Positions 1 through 9,148 are shown, counted from the stretch's first letter. The stretch: DNA of 64,000 nucleotides from Pseudomonadota bacterium (GCA_018240785.1 JAFEFC010000018.1:1-64000), one strand, 5' to 3'. The notes: generated by a model from the letters alone, not told the origin. Program-made: numbers and translations.

Positions 1-1
1 C

Positions 2-256
2 TGGAATTTGAGTTTCATCGGCGCGACGGCGATGGTCACCGATTGCCACACCCCGGCCGAGCGCAGCAAGGCGCAGGGCATGAACGATTTCTTCGTCTTC
101 GCCGCCACGGCGGCCGTGTCGTTCCTCGCGGGATCGATCCTGCACAGCTCGGGCTGGCAGGCGGTCAACTGGATGATCTTCCCGGCCCTGGCGCTGATCC
201 TGGTGCCGCTGCTGTGGCAGGCCGCGCGAAAGCCGGCGCTGCCAGCTCCGGTCTGA
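2..256 (+). CDS. MFS transporter, C-terminal fragment (cut by window)
   Basis: The reading frame is open from the window edge, so only the last ~84 residues are present. They hold two hydrophobic helices joined by a cytoplasmic loop with the AERSKAQGMND sequence, typical of the last part of 12-helix major facilitator transporters. The substrate cannot be judged from this piece. It ends 46 bp before the convergent ClbS-like gene, so it belongs to a unit running in from the left. It is probably ICE cargo. Confidence 0.75.
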   Translation, partial: WNLSFIGATAMVTDCHTPAERSKAQGMNDFFVFAATAAVSFLAGSILHSSGWQAVNWMIFPALALILVPLLWQAARKPALPAPV

Positions 257-302
257 TCGGAGCGGTGCAAGAGGCGCTCCGCGCAGTGGGTCGCCTCGGC
301 CG

Positions 303-806
303 CTACAGCACCTGCTTCCACTGGCGCAGCCTCGACAGCGCGTCGTCGTAGGCGGTGGAGGTGAAGAACTGGATCTTGCGCCCGAGGGTCTTCATCGGGC
401 TCAACGCGGGATCGAAAAGCGAGGCGTTCGAATGGTGCGCCACGCAGTCGAGCACCCGGTCCTGTCCCTCCGTGAGCATGGCTTCCAGCTCGCGAAGGTC
501 TCTGCCCGCGAAACGGCGCTGGAAGCCGGCAGAAAGACGCTCGGCCCGCTGCGCCATCGCACTCGGCGAGTAAAAGGACGCCGAAGGTCCAGGCGTCCGA
601 TCATGCGCGAACTGCAGGATCATCGTGTTCCAGACGATGACGTCCACCAGGACCATCGCAGCGTTGGTATGCAGGCGCGGCTCCTGCCAGATCATGGCCG
701 TGTGCCGGTAGTGGCTGGCGGGAATGGTGGCAGCTTCTACCCCGAGCTTTCGGTGGCTGGCGCGAACCTTGTCAAGGAGTTCCTGCTTCGTGGTTGGTAG
801 TTTCAT
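303..806 (-). CDS. ClbS/DfsB family four-helix protein
   Basis: A 167-residue protein opening with MKLPTTKQELLDKVR, the characteristic N-terminus of the ClbS/DfsB (DUF1706) family, followed by an all-helical body. Founding members are DfsB and ClbS, the colibactin self-protection protein, a cyclopropane hydrolase. Most relatives are uncharacterised DinB-like helical bundles, so a protective or detoxifying role is only suggested. It converges on the MFS gene. No conserved His metal triad of true DinB proteins is obvious. The family call is good; the substrate is unknown. Confidence 0.7.
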   Translation of the reverse strand: MKLPTTKQELLDKVRASHRKLGVEAATIPASHYRHTAMIWQEPRLHTNAAMVLVDVIVWNTMILQFAHDRTPGPSASFYSPSAMAQRAERLSAGFQRRFAGRDLRELEAMLTEGQDRVLDCVAHHSNASLFDPALSPMKTLGRKIQFFTSTAYDDALSRLRQWKQVL

Positions 807-987
807 TCGGGATTTCTATTTCATCGAGACAAGGCTCGATAACCGGCGTGTCAGATATTCATCAAGTCACCAGCGCAATTACCTTGGATTGAGGAAAAGC
901 GCTTGCCTCACCGCTGCGCTGGCGGCGCCGAGGGCTTGTGCATGATGAAGCGGGACATGTCGGTGATTTCCTGTTTGCGGATTTACG

Positions 988-1530
988 TTACTGCTGAAGC
1001 TGCTTCTGCATGGTGTTGTGGTTGTAGTAGTCGCTGGCATAGACAATCTTTCCGTTCGAAACACGGAAGAAGCTCGCGCCGAAATAACTGATGGTCGAAC
1101 TGGAGGGCGACGTCCCGCCATTGCTGTTCTTGGTGGCGGTGAATTCCCACTCGATCGCCACACCATCGCCGGAGGCAACCGGCTGCGAACGGATTTTCAT
1201 TTTTCGGTCGGGCAGGATTTTCATCAGAAACTGCGAGACTTCGGTAATGGCTTGAGGCCCAGTGCGGGACGCTTCATTGCTGGTATTGAAATAGACGACG
1301 TTGGAATCGAGCACTTTTTCCATCGCGTCGGTTCGCCCGCCATTCCAGGCGTCAAGGTATTGCCGGACCACCTTCACGTTCTCTGGCTCATCTGCCGCCT
1401 GCGACGTGACGCTATAGGCGAGTGAAGCCAGCCCGAGGAATATCGCTCCCAAAGCCTGCACCGGACGGCAGCGCAAGCCGTCTGAAGAACGAAGGGGCCT
1501 GAATGACAGGGCGTGCTGCATGTTGTTCAT
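988..1530 (-). CDS. Secreted NTF2-like (SnoaL-type) protein
   Basis: 180 residues. Residues ~27-45 form a hydrophobic segment ending in SQAAD, a likely signal peptide, so the mature protein is probably periplasmic. The rest (VKVVRQYLDAWNGGRTDAM..., then alternating strands ending FFRVSNGKIVYASDYYN) is the cone-shaped NTF2/SnoaL fold found in small-molecule isomerases, hydrolases and many proteins of unknown role. The ATG at 1530 is preceded by a TGGAG ribosome site. It is divergent from the GntR regulator, with a shared operator-like palindrome between them, so it may be that regulator's target. No catalytic assignment is possible. Confidence 0.65.
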   Translation of the reverse strand: MNNMQHALSFRPLRSSDGLRCRPVQALGAIFLGLASLAYSVTSQAADEPENVKVVRQYLDAWNGGRTDAMEKVLDSNVVYFNTSNEASRTGPQAITEVSQFLMKILPDRKMKIRSQPVASGDGVAIEWEFTATKNSNGGTSPSSSTISYFGASFFRVSNGKIVYASDYYNHNTMQKQLQQ

Positions 1531-1635
1531 GGTCGAAATACTCCAAAAGGTGTTGAAAAAAATCCCGCTCGCACGGGCGTGGTGGAAAATCGCATGTCGC
1601 GCGCAACGAAGCACAGGCCGTCGGCAATTGCTCTT

Positions 1636-1668
1636 TTGTCAAATACATAGAATCATCCTATGTATAAG
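1636..1668 (+). promoter_or_regulatory. Promoter and palindromic operator of the divergent GntR/NTF2 pair
   Basis: TTGTCA (1636-1641) and TATGTA (1659-1664) are 17 bp apart. A perfect 8-bp inverted repeat, ATACATAG (1643-1650) and CTATGTAT (1658-1665), covers the spacer and -10. An alternative -10 TATAAG lies at 1663-1668. The arrangement would let a dimeric regulator, most likely the adjacent GntR protein, block polymerase in one or both directions. The operator role is inferred. Confidence 0.6.
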
Positions 1669-1729
1669 GCCTGAGTTGCTACAATCGAGGTCCGATGGGC
1701 TCCCGTCTCTACGTCATTTGAGAACCGCG

Positions 1730-2425
1730 ATGAATAACCGCTTCACACTCCCACAGGCGCCGCGGCGTTCGCTCGTCGATTCGACGATTGAGCTGATCCG
1801 CGGCCAGATCGAGGGAGGCGCCTGGAAGGTCGGCGAGCGCATCCCCAGGGAGCAGGAACTGGCCGAGATGCTGGAGGTTGGCCGCAACACGGTGCGGGAA
1901 GCCATTCGCGTGCTCTCGCACGGCCAGGTCCTGGAAGTCCGCCAGGGTGATGGCACCTACGTGCGAACCAATATCGATCCGGCCGAGGTCATGCGCCGTG
2001 TCGGGCGTTCCGGCTTGCGAGAGCACTTCGCGTTGCGCTGCATGCTGGAAACCGAGGCGGCCAGGTTGGCCGCGGTGCATCGGTCCAAGGCGGACGTTGG
2101 GCTGCTGCGCCGACTGTTGAAGGCCCGCGGCGAGCAGGAGCAACACGCATCGAGCGCGGCCTTTGCCGAGGCCGATACGGCTTTCCACTGCGCGATCGCC
2201 GGGATGTGCGGCAACGGCGCGCTGGCTGAGCTGTACCGCTACTTCGCGAACTCGGTCCGCATGAACACGCTGACTGCGCTGAAGGACAAGGAACTGCCCG
2301 AGCCGGGTCTCGCGACCCATGAGGCGATCGTGGATGCTATCGAGCGCCAGGATGGAGAAGCAGCTGCGGCGGCTGTGCGGAACGTGGTCGCTCCGCTGAT
2401 TGCGGCACTTGAGAAATCGGGTTGA
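1730..2425 (+). CDS. GntR-family regulator, FadR/FCD subfamily
   Basis: 231 residues. Residues ~15-80 are a winged helix with the GntR signature (GERIPREQELAEMLEVGRNTVREAI, quoted in part, and the wing VRQGDGTYV). Residues ~95-220 are an FCD ligand domain with histidines in DTAFHCAI and ATHEAIV that bind a metal or small acid in this family. FadR-type regulators are usually autoregulated and respond to organic acids. The ATG at 1730 begins the family-typical N-terminus; an in-frame upstream extension is not homologous. The ligand cannot be predicted. The likely targets are itself and the divergent NTF2-like gene. Confidence 0.88.
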   Translation: MNNRFTLPQAPRRSLVDSTIELIRGQIEGGAWKVGERIPREQELAEMLEVGRNTVREAIRVLSHGQVLEVRQGDGTYVRTNIDPAEVMRRVGRSGLREHFALRCMLETEAARLAAVHRSKADVGLLRRLLKARGEQEQHASSAAFAEADTAFHCAIAGMCGNGALAELYRYFANSVRMNTLTALKDKELPEPGLATHEAIVDAIERQDGEAAAAAVRNVVAPLIAALEKSG

Positions 2426-2580
2426 TCCGAGCGCGACTCCCGCGCTGGCAATGCCGCTTTCCATCGAGCAGCCGGTCGCCGGCCCCGTTGATCGGAACGC
2501 GGGTTGTTTCCCGGAGAGCACGCGGTAGCCGGTCCTCATGGATAGGCCCTTGGTGCGCTACAGCGACCGGACGGTGCTGT

Positions 2581-2991
2581 TCATATCGAATCTTCGACGC
2601 GACCACCCGCCAGGACATACCGGGCCAGCGCCTCGGCATCGGCGTGGGTGGCCCGGGTGGACTGCGGTGTACCGAAAGCCTGGACGAGCTTTGGCAGCAT
2701 GGCCTCCAACTGGGCTCGCTTATCCGAATCCGGTTCGACGTGGATGAGCGCGAGCAATGTGCCGCCAAGCGTCTCCTTGTGAGTCTTCAGCCAGACGCCG
2801 CGCTGAGCGCGATCGTCGAGAGTCTCTTCTGGCCCTCCCGCGACGTAGATAAGCACGAAGGGCTTTCCGCAGGCGACGAGTTCATCCATTTCCGCGCACC
2901 AGGCGCTGCTGTATCCGTTGTAGATGCTTGCGCCGTCGAAGCGGACGATGGGGAAATCGCTGGTGTCGTGAACTTTCGGTTGCTGGGACAT
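2581..2991 (-). CDS. Hypothetical protein, 136 aa
   Basis: Not recognised with confidence. A soluble alpha/beta protein beginning MSQQPKVHDTSDFPIVRFDG, with a central FVLIYVAGG strand, then a helical, charged C-terminus. The ACGKPFVLIY stretch and following helix recall small STAS/SpoIIAA-like or effector-modifying proteins, but no diagnostic motif is present. It is convergent with the GntR gene and stands alone. Codon use matches its neighbours, supporting a real gene. Confidence 0.55.
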   Translation of the reverse strand: MSQQPKVHDTSDFPIVRFDGASIYNGYSSAWCAEMDELVACGKPFVLIYVAGGPEETLDDRAQRGVWLKTHKETLGGTLLALIHVEPDSDKRAQLEAMLPKLVQAFGTPQSTRATHADAEALARYVLAGGRVEDSI

Positions 2992-3108
2992 GATCCTGGA
3001 CTCTCGCTATTAACGTCCTAACATCCTACCTTTGTTGAGAATTACTTGCAACTGAAATGGGCATGGGCACACCGCCGTGCAGCGCCAAGTGACGGGCGAA
3101 ATAAGGGC

Positions 3109-3139
3109 TTGACCTTCCAACAATGGGAGGCCCTACAGT
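3109..3139 (+). promoter_or_regulatory. MerR-type (CueR-like) metal-responsive promoter
   Basis: TTGACC (3109-3114) and TACAGT (3134-3139) are separated by 19 bp instead of 17, the diagnostic overlong spacer of promoters activated by MerR-family regulators. The spacer carries an imperfect dyad, CCTTCC...GGGAGG, as in CueR and related copper or silver sensors. It reads into the DUF305 gene 32 bp downstream. No merR-family gene is in the window, so the regulator is elsewhere on the ICE or host. Confidence 0.75.
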
Positions 3140-3171
3140 GAACCCATCAACCTCATTCAAGGAGTTTTTTC

Positions 3172-3873
3172 ATGAAGGTCAACAAGTTCAGCCTCTTGTT
3201 CATTGCGGGCGCCGTCGTGGTCGCCGCCGGCCTGATGGCCGTCCAGAAGAAGGTGGTCGTCCCGTCGGGTGAAGCGATGCAGGCCAGTGCGGGCGGAGGT
3301 CACCAAGGGCACGCGATGCCCTCCAGCGCCTCGGCCAATGACAGTCCTTCCACGACCGCGTATCGCGCCGTGAACGACCAGATGCACGCCGGGATGGGAG
3401 CGCAGTTCACTGGCAACGCCGACGTCGATTTCATGCGTGGCATGATCCCGCACCACCAGGGCGCGATCGACATGGCCAAGGTGGCGCTGCAGTACGGCAA
3501 GGACCCGGAGGTTCACAAGCTGGCCCAGGAGGTCATCACCGTGCAGGAAGGCGAGATCGCCATGATGAACAAGTGGCTGGGCGACAACGGCCAGCAGGCG
3601 GCGGCCGGCAGCTCGGGCGATGCCTCGACGGCCGCCTACCGTGCCGGCAACGACCGCATGCATGCGGACATGATGATCGACTTCAGCGGCGACGCCGATG
3701 TGGACTTCATGCGCGGCATGATCCCGCACCACCAGGGTGCGATCGACATGGCCAAGGTGGCGCTGCAGTACGGCAAGAACCCGGAGGTCCGCAAGTTGGC
3801 TCAGGAGGTCATCTCCGCGCAGGAAGGCGAGATCGCCATGATGAAGAGTTGGCTTGTCGCTCGGGGCAAGTGA
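3172..3873 (+). CDS. Tandem DUF305 protein, probable periplasmic copper-binding
   Basis: 233 residues: an N-terminal hydrophobic anchor or signal (6-24), a His/Gly/Met-rich linker (GGGHQGHAM), then two near-identical DUF305 domains (~70-140 and ~155-230). Each contains [19 protein letters not shown] and EGEIAMM, rich in the His and Met ligands expected for copper. DUF305 includes CopM-type periplasmic copper proteins and fold relatives of ferritin. The ribosome site CAAGGAG is well placed. The MerR-type promoter upstream and glutaredoxin downstream support metal-stress cargo. The duplication is recent enough to remain visible at DNA level. Confidence 0.85.
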   Translation: MKVNKFSLLFIAGAVVVAAGLMAVQKKVVVPSGEAMQASAGGGHQGHAMPSSASANDSPSTTAYRAVNDQMHAGMGAQFTGNADVDFMRGMIPHHQGAIDMAKVALQYGKDPEVHKLAQEVITVQEGEIAMMNKWLGDNGQQAAAGSSGDASTAAYRAGNDRMHADMMIDFSGDADVDFMRGMIPHHQGAIDMAKVALQYGKNPEVRKLAQEVISAQEGEIAMMKSWLVARGK

Positions 3874-3883
3874 AGGCACGACC

Positions 3884-4141
3884 ATGAACCAAGCCAACAC
3901 CCCGCGCATCCTCATCTATAGCACTCCAACTTGCCCGGACTGCCGGGCACTAAAGGAGTGGTTGTCCCAGCAGGGCATCGCGTTTGAAGAGCGCGACCTG
4001 ACCGACCCGAAGATTTCCGCGGAGGCCAAGTCACGAACCGGCGTGCGCGTGGCCCCGATCACGATCGTCGGCGACGAGGTCTTCTATGGCACCTTCGCGA
4101 GCCAGAAGCCGAGGCTGATGAAGGCGCTCGGTCTTCAGTGA
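3884..4141 (+). CDS. Glutaredoxin
   Basis: 85 residues with the thioredoxin-fold active site CPDC at residues 17-20 (STPTCPDCRALKEWL), the cis-proline in VRVAPITIVG and a C-terminal helix. It resembles NrdH/GrxC-like small glutaredoxins that reduce disulfides using glutathione or thioredoxin reductase. It starts 10 bp after the DUF305 stop, so the two share the metal-type promoter. Thiol protection during copper stress is a reasonable inference. No signal peptide: cytoplasmic. Confidence 0.88.
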   Translation: MNQANTPRILIYSTPTCPDCRALKEWLSQQGIAFEERDLTDPKISAEAKSRTGVRVAPITIVGDEVFYGTFASQKPRLMKALGLQ

Positions 4142-4249
4142 GCCGCTGAAGGAAGACCGTGGTCACGGGCGGAGTCGCCGGTGCGGACCCCGGTCGGACC
4201 CTGTAAGCGCTGTTGTGGACGCGTCTGCACGCAAAGCTCAAGACCGTGA

Positions 4250-5188
<939 letters not shown>

Positions 5189-5193
5189 AGCTT

Positions 5194-5220
5194 GCCACCC
5201 GTTCAAACAGAACGTGTGGC
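5194..5220. terminator. Hairpin between convergent kdsA and traI
   Basis: GCCAC (5195-5199) pairs with GTGGC (5216-5220), and CGTTC with GAACG inside, around the loop AAACA. It is followed on the plus strand by a short pyrimidine-rich run. It fills the 50-bp gap between two convergent stops and could end transcripts from both sides. The U-tract is weak. Confidence 0.45.
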
Positions 5221-5238
5221 ACTTCCCCTCTTAGTCGG

Positions 5239-7110
5239 CTATTTGAGCGACAGATAAGGATTGTTCGGTGGAACGGCATCGAATATGTGCGATGGGTCTT
5301 CGAGCAAATAGCCATGCACCTGGCGCGTTTTGCGCGGTCCCATGACCTCGCACGTCCTGATGTTCAGACCCGATGGCTGTTTCCTGTGGAGTCCGAGTTT
5401 TTCAAAGCGCTTCTGCACCCACTGCCAGTCCTGCAGGGCCGCGTCCTTCGCAAGCGGCCCAATGGTTGGATGCTCTTGTGCGTAGCGCTGGAAAACACCA
5501 GGGCTGATCAGGTAAACCGTGTCGGACACGGTATGTACCAGGGCCTTGGCGTCATTGATGATGAGCTTGCGGGTCTGGACGGCCTGTTTCAGCCAGGCCA
5601 TGAAATGCTCGCCCGATGGCCGCCCGGTAAATGAGGCGAAATCGTGCGGCGCAGGCGCGGCGGTCGGCGCCGAAGGACCTGGGGCCGATGCGGGAGGGTC
5701 GAGCGGCACCGCTGCATCGTCGGCACCCTCTGGCGGGGCTTCGACGGACTGCTCCGGCTCAGGCGTTGTCTCGAACATCGCCAGCATGCTTTCCAGTGGG
5801 TCGGCCGGATTGCGCTGCGTGCTGGGAGGTATGGCGTGACTTCCGCCCGACTGATCTGGACGGCTGCTTGCTGCGGGCTCCTTCTCCGTTGCCACCGCTG
5901 CTCCAGGTAGCAATGCAGCGTCGGGTGCGGACGGGCGCGGCCCGTCCTCGGCCTCGCCGGCGTTGTCCACGGTCACGGTTCCCGCAAATGGGCTGGGTCG
6001 CTCCGAGGGCTCCCAGATCAGCGCCGGGGCCAGGCGCAGGAGCGTGAAGGCATGGGACCAGCCACTCTCACTGGTAATAGTTGCGCGCCAGATGGCCTTG
6101 CCGGAGGCGGTGGGCTGCAACATGGCATGATCCTGTAGCACGTTGAACACGGCCGTGTTGTTCGCGGGGATGCCATCGACCCCCTGGGACAGCAGGTGCG
6201 CGCGCAGCTTGTCCGAGACGGTCTTGCTCACCAGCCACAGCGCGTCCTCGGTGAGCCAGCCATCGGAGGCCTCCGGCTGGTTCAGTTTCAGCTCTTCCTT
6301 GAGCAGGTAGCGCAGCCCGTTGACCAGCTTGCGTTGGAGCGAGTGCTTGGGCGCGGCCATGGCGCGCGCGGGATCGCCGCCCAGCTCCTGGGCGACGGAG
6401 GCGCGGTCGGCCTGCACGACAAGCTCGCCCAGAACCCCGGCGTGCTCGTACTGCCCAGCCAAGACGTAGAGCAGCGGCGCCCACAAGGATGGATAGCCAC
6501 TGAGCCAGTCCAGCAGATCGCGATTGAGCAATTGCTGGTACAGCAAGCCTGTCGCGGCGCTATGAAGCCGGTACTCGCGGTCGTCGCGGTAGCGGAAGCG
6601 GTACGGTTGGCGCAGCGGGCCGTGCCATGGGTGCCAGGTGCTGCCGTCGGCCAGCTCGACGTGCAGATCGACGGCCACCTTGCCGATGTCATGGAGCAGT
6701 GCGGCATAGGCGACGGCCGCAGTCCAGGCTTCGGCCTGCGCCGCCTGGTCTTCGGGGCTGGCCCCGATGGGCAGCAGATGGGACTGCCGCAGCTTTAGGC
6801 TGTAGGCGACGATTTCGAGGCCATGGTCGAGCATGCCGCCCGGGTAGGCATGGTGATGCGCTTCGGAAGCCGGGAAGGCCTGGACCAGCTCGGCGTAGCG
6901 CTCCAGCGGCGCGCGGTACAGGGAGGCGAACTGCTTGCGCGAAAGCGAGGTGCGCTGCCAGATGTGTTCCAGCAGCTTCTGCCGGCGCGGGGTGGCGAGC
7001 AACGATGCGGCCGACTCCGGCCGCATCAACCCTTTCGGGAGGTCGGTGGCGGGTGCTGGCGACGGCGCGGCAGCGACCGGGGGCCGTTTTCGCTGGAACA
7101 GGGAGAGCAT
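5239..7110 (-). CDS. traI: MOBH relaxase (TraI)
   Basis: 623 residues. Residues ~30-330 match the TraI_2 domain of MOBH relaxases: a histidine cluster AHHHAYPGGMLDHG (~85-97) and an HD motif LLHDIGKV (~139-144), metal ligands in this unusual relaxase class. A proline/alanine-rich linker (~370-490) leads to a C-terminal TraI_2_C-like winged domain (~500-620). The enzyme should nick the ICE at oriT, stay attached to the 5' end and pilot the strand to TraD. It is transcribed alone, facing away from the toxin-antitoxin pair. The ATG at 7110 follows a plausible leader; length is normal for the family. Confidence 0.9.
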   Translation of the reverse strand: MLSLFQRKRPPVAAAPSPAPATDLPKGLMRPESAASLLATPRRQKLLEHIWQRTSLSRKQFASLYRAPLERYAELVQAFPASEAHHHAYPGGMLDHGLEIVAYSLKLRQSHLLPIGASPEDQAAQAEAWTAAVAYAALLHDIGKVAVDLHVELADGSTWHPWHGPLRQPYRFRYRDDREYRLHSAATGLLYQQLLNRDLLDWLSGYPSLWAPLLYVLAGQYEHAGVLGELVVQADRASVAQELGGDPARAMAAPKHSLQRKLVNGLRYLLKEELKLNQPEASDGWLTEDALWLVSKTVSDKLRAHLLSQGVDGIPANNTAVFNVLQDHAMLQPTASGKAIWRATITSESGWSHAFTLLRLAPALIWEPSERPSPFAGTVTVDNAGEAEDGPRPSAPDAALLPGAAVATEKEPAASSRPDQSGGSHAIPPSTQRNPADPLESMLAMFETTPEPEQSVEAPPEGADDAAVPLDPPASAPGPSAPTAAPAPHDFASFTGRPSGEHFMAWLKQAVQTRKLIINDAKALVHTVSDTVYLISPGVFQRYAQEHPTIGPLAKDAALQDWQWVQKRFEKLGLHRKQPSGLNIRTCEVMGPRKTRQVHGYLLEDPSHIFDAVPPNNPYLSLK

Positions 7111-7336
7111 GTCGGTGTCCTGATGGCGGGCCGGGCGGGAGGCCTTTTGGCCTTTTCAAGGTAGGGCCTTTCCCCTTGCACCCCATTCCCTTGCCGTTTC
7201 GACCCTTTGGCCTTTAACCGTTTCGGTATAGCGGGGCCTGGGCTGCGGCTCCAGCGTCAATGCGGAACCCGCACGAATGGATTAGACGGCGACCTGGCGC
7301 TGGGCCCCGGCCTATGCTGCCGGGGCGCTACACCGC
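7111..7336. other. traI upstream region, palindromic, candidate oriT or control region
   Basis: No gene. It contains AGGCC-TTTT-GGCCT (7140-7153), a perfect inverted repeat, then several repeats of GGCCTTT around 7148-7215, and a second GC-rich stem near 7300-7325. Relaxase operons often carry oriT or self-regulatory repeats here. ICEclc has two oriTs, but I cannot match these bases to either, so this is only a candidate. Confidence 0.3.
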
Positions 7337-7416
7337 CAGGTAGGCTCCCACCCGGGCGACTAAGTTGACAAATGCGACAAAGGAGACTAGAGTGAATCCT
7401 GTCTCAAACCTACCTG
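7337..7416 (+). promoter_or_regulatory. Promoter/operator of the toxin-antitoxin pair
   Basis: Near-consensus sigma70 promoter: TTGACA (7365-7370), 17 bp, TAGAGT (7388-7393). It is bracketed by inverted copies CAGGTAGG (7337-7344) and CCTACCTG (7409-7416), the second lying just before the antitoxin ATG at 7427. Toxin-antitoxin operons are normally repressed by the antitoxin or complex binding such repeats. Confidence 0.75.
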
Positions 7417-7426
7417 GGAGCTGACC

Positions 7427-8053
7427 ATGCCCACTGCGATCGAATTCATTGCCGACCGGCTGCCGCGAGTCACGGTGGAGGATGTGCGACGCTTCGCCGA
7501 TACCGTCGAAATCCGGGATGCACCGGCGTTCGCGGCTGAGTTGCAGGCGTTCATCCACGAGCGCGTGGAGGCGGTGACGCTGCCCGCCAACCTGGAAGGT
7601 GAAACGGTGGCGCAGGCCTTGCAGCGCAAGGCGGCCGCGTTGCGCTCCGACACGCGCTGGACACCGGCTGAAACCGATGTCCAGCGAGGCCGCGCCTTGC
7701 TGCTGGAAGCCTTCAACCAGCCGGACAACCTGCCGCCTGCCGAGTTCGCCAAGCTGGCGGACAAGTCGCGCCAGCAAATCTACAAGGACATCCTCGCCCG
7801 TCGGCTGCTGGCGCTGAACGTGGGGCCGCGCGGCCAGAAGCTGCCCGACTGGCAGCTCGACCCGGTGAAGCAGCAGTTGACCCAAACCGTGCTCCAGGAG
7901 GTCGAGGGCATCGACCACTGGACGATCTACCGCGCGCTGTCCGAACCCCTCGAAGGCCTGGGTGGTCGCTCGCCCGTGGATGCGGTGACGCATGGCACGA
8001 TCGATGACGTGGCCGAGGCCGTGTTCAACGTGCTGGGCGTCCAGGTGCATTGA
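7427..8053 (+). CDS. Antitoxin with DUF2384 (Xre-MbcA-ParS) C-terminus
   Basis: 208 residues. The C-terminal ~60 residues (IYRALSEPLEG..., SPVDAVTHGTIDDVAEAVFNVLG in part) match the DUF2384 toxin-binding domain of Xre/MbcA/ParS antitoxins. The middle carries a helix-turn-helix-like ADKSRQQIYKDILA. It precedes the RES toxin gene by 12 bp, the standard order. It should bind and neutralise the toxin and repress the promoter through the flanking inverted repeats. The N-terminal ~90 residues are longer than in classic Xre antitoxins and unassigned. Confidence 0.82.
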   Translation: MPTAIEFIADRLPRVTVEDVRRFADTVEIRDAPAFAAELQAFIHERVEAVTLPANLEGETVAQALQRKAAALRSDTRWTPAETDVQRGRALLLEAFNQPDNLPPAEFAKLADKSRQQIYKDILARRLLALNVGPRGQKLPDWQLDPVKQQLTQTVLQEVEGIDHWTIYRALSEPLEGLGGRSPVDAVTHGTIDDVAEAVFNVLGVQVH

Positions 8054-8065
8054 AGCGAGACCGCC

Positions 8066-8698
8066 ATGAGCCACGAGCTGCCTTCGTTCCTGATCGATGC
8101 CGGTGAACTGCTCCAGCATGTGAGCCGCGTCGTCTATCGGGGCAGCCCGCTGTACTATGGCCGCAGCAGCACGAATCGCTACGATGACCCAGCGGGGGCC
8201 TACGGCGTGCTCTACCTGGGGCGCGACCTGCCCACGGCGCTGATGGAGTCGGTGTTTCACAAGCACCAGTGGCTTGCGGACACGCAACGCTCGATCGCGC
8301 TGAAAGAAGTCCAAGCCCGGATGGTGCGCGCAGTAGGCGTGATGGACGACGTGTTTCTGGCCGATCTCACGGCGCAGGGCGTCATGGCGGGCTACTTCGG
8401 CCTGAACCTGGAGCAGTTGGCCAGCCGCGACTACACGCACACGCAGCGGGTGTCCGCCCAGGTGCATGCGATGCTCGGAGATGATGGCCAGGCGCTGTTC
8501 GACGGGGTGCTCTATCCGTCGCGCAACAACTATCCCGCCAAGAGCATCGCCCTGTTCGAGCGTGCGGGAGCGAAGGTTGGCGTCATCGAGGACATCGACC
8601 TGGTGGACCATGTGGACTGGCCGCGTTTCGTTGTTACCTACCGCATCGGCGTTGAACCCGACCCCGGCCCGGTGGGGCCGGATGACGAAGCGTCCTGA
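8066..8698 (+). CDS. RES-domain toxin (NAD-degrading type)
   Basis: 210 residues with the RES pattern: R in VVYRGS, Y in GVLYLG, E in ALMESVFH and S/N in VLYPSRNNY, the residues that shape the NAD-binding cleft. RES toxins such as MbcT consume NAD+ by phosphorolysis or hydrolysis and stop growth unless paired with an Xre/DUF2384 antitoxin. The partner is directly upstream. Set between the relaxase and transfer operons, the pair probably stabilises the ICE by killing cells that lose it. Catalytic activity is inferred from motifs. Confidence 0.85.
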   Translation: MSHELPSFLIDAGELLQHVSRVVYRGSPLYYGRSSTNRYDDPAGAYGVLYLGRDLPTALMESVFHKHQWLADTQRSIALKEVQARMVRAVGVMDDVFLADLTAQGVMAGYFGLNLEQLASRDYTHTQRVSAQVHAMLGDDGQALFDGVLYPSRNNYPAKSIALFERAGAKVGVIEDIDLVDHVDWPRFVVTYRIGVEPDPGPVGPDDEAS

Positions 8699-8782
8699 AG
8701 CAGCAAGAAAACACATTGAAGCCGCAAACCGAATGAAGTGGAGCAAACTGGAATAGGCATTCCTCAACAGCAGGAGACGACC

Positions 8783-9148
8783 ATGAACACGACGACCCGC
8801 ACCAGCACCGCAGAACGCCTCGGCCGCGCCTTTGGCCGCGGATGGCGTGCCTATGCGCGACGCGAACGGCGGGCGTCGAACTGGTTGGTGTCCAAGGGCA
8901 TGCCGCGAGCTGGCGCTACCGCGCTCGTGTGGGTAGCCAAGCTGGCTGTACTGGGGGTGCTGCTCTACGTTGCGTTTTGGTTTGCACTCGTGATGCTGGG
9001 CGTTGCGGCGGCGGGATGGGCTGCTGCTGCAAATACTTCGGATGAGGACGAGTGGCCTTTCACCGACCTCACCGAGCTGCGCAAGACGCCGGGCTACGAT
9101 CCCAACCTGTACAACGACACGTCGCACGAGTTGTACACCGACGACTGA
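8783..9148 (+). CDS. DUF3742 family ICE membrane protein
   Basis: 121 residues. A basic N-terminus (RLGRAFGRGWRAYARRERR) is followed by one or two hydrophobic helices (~50-80) and an acidic tail with the repeated PGYDPNLYNDTSHELY-type ending. DUF3742 proteins are found almost only in this ICE family, at the end of the tra region, as here, convergent with traG 11 bp away. Function unknown. The ATG at 8783 follows CAGGAGACGACC, a good ribosome site, and is preferred over an upstream in-frame start. Confidence 0.8.
   Translation: MNTTTRTSTAERLGRAFGRGWRAYARRERRASNWLVSKGMPRAGATALVWVAKLAVLGVLLYVAFWFALVMLGVAAAGWAAAANTSDEDEWPFTDLTELRKTPGYDPNLYNDTSHELYTDD

Noticed and set aside
903-987. A minus-strand protein end (reading RKQEITDMSRFIMHK...) after the NTF2-like gene
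   Set aside because: Looks like a real C-terminus of a lost gene, but it is only ~25 residues and cannot be identified.
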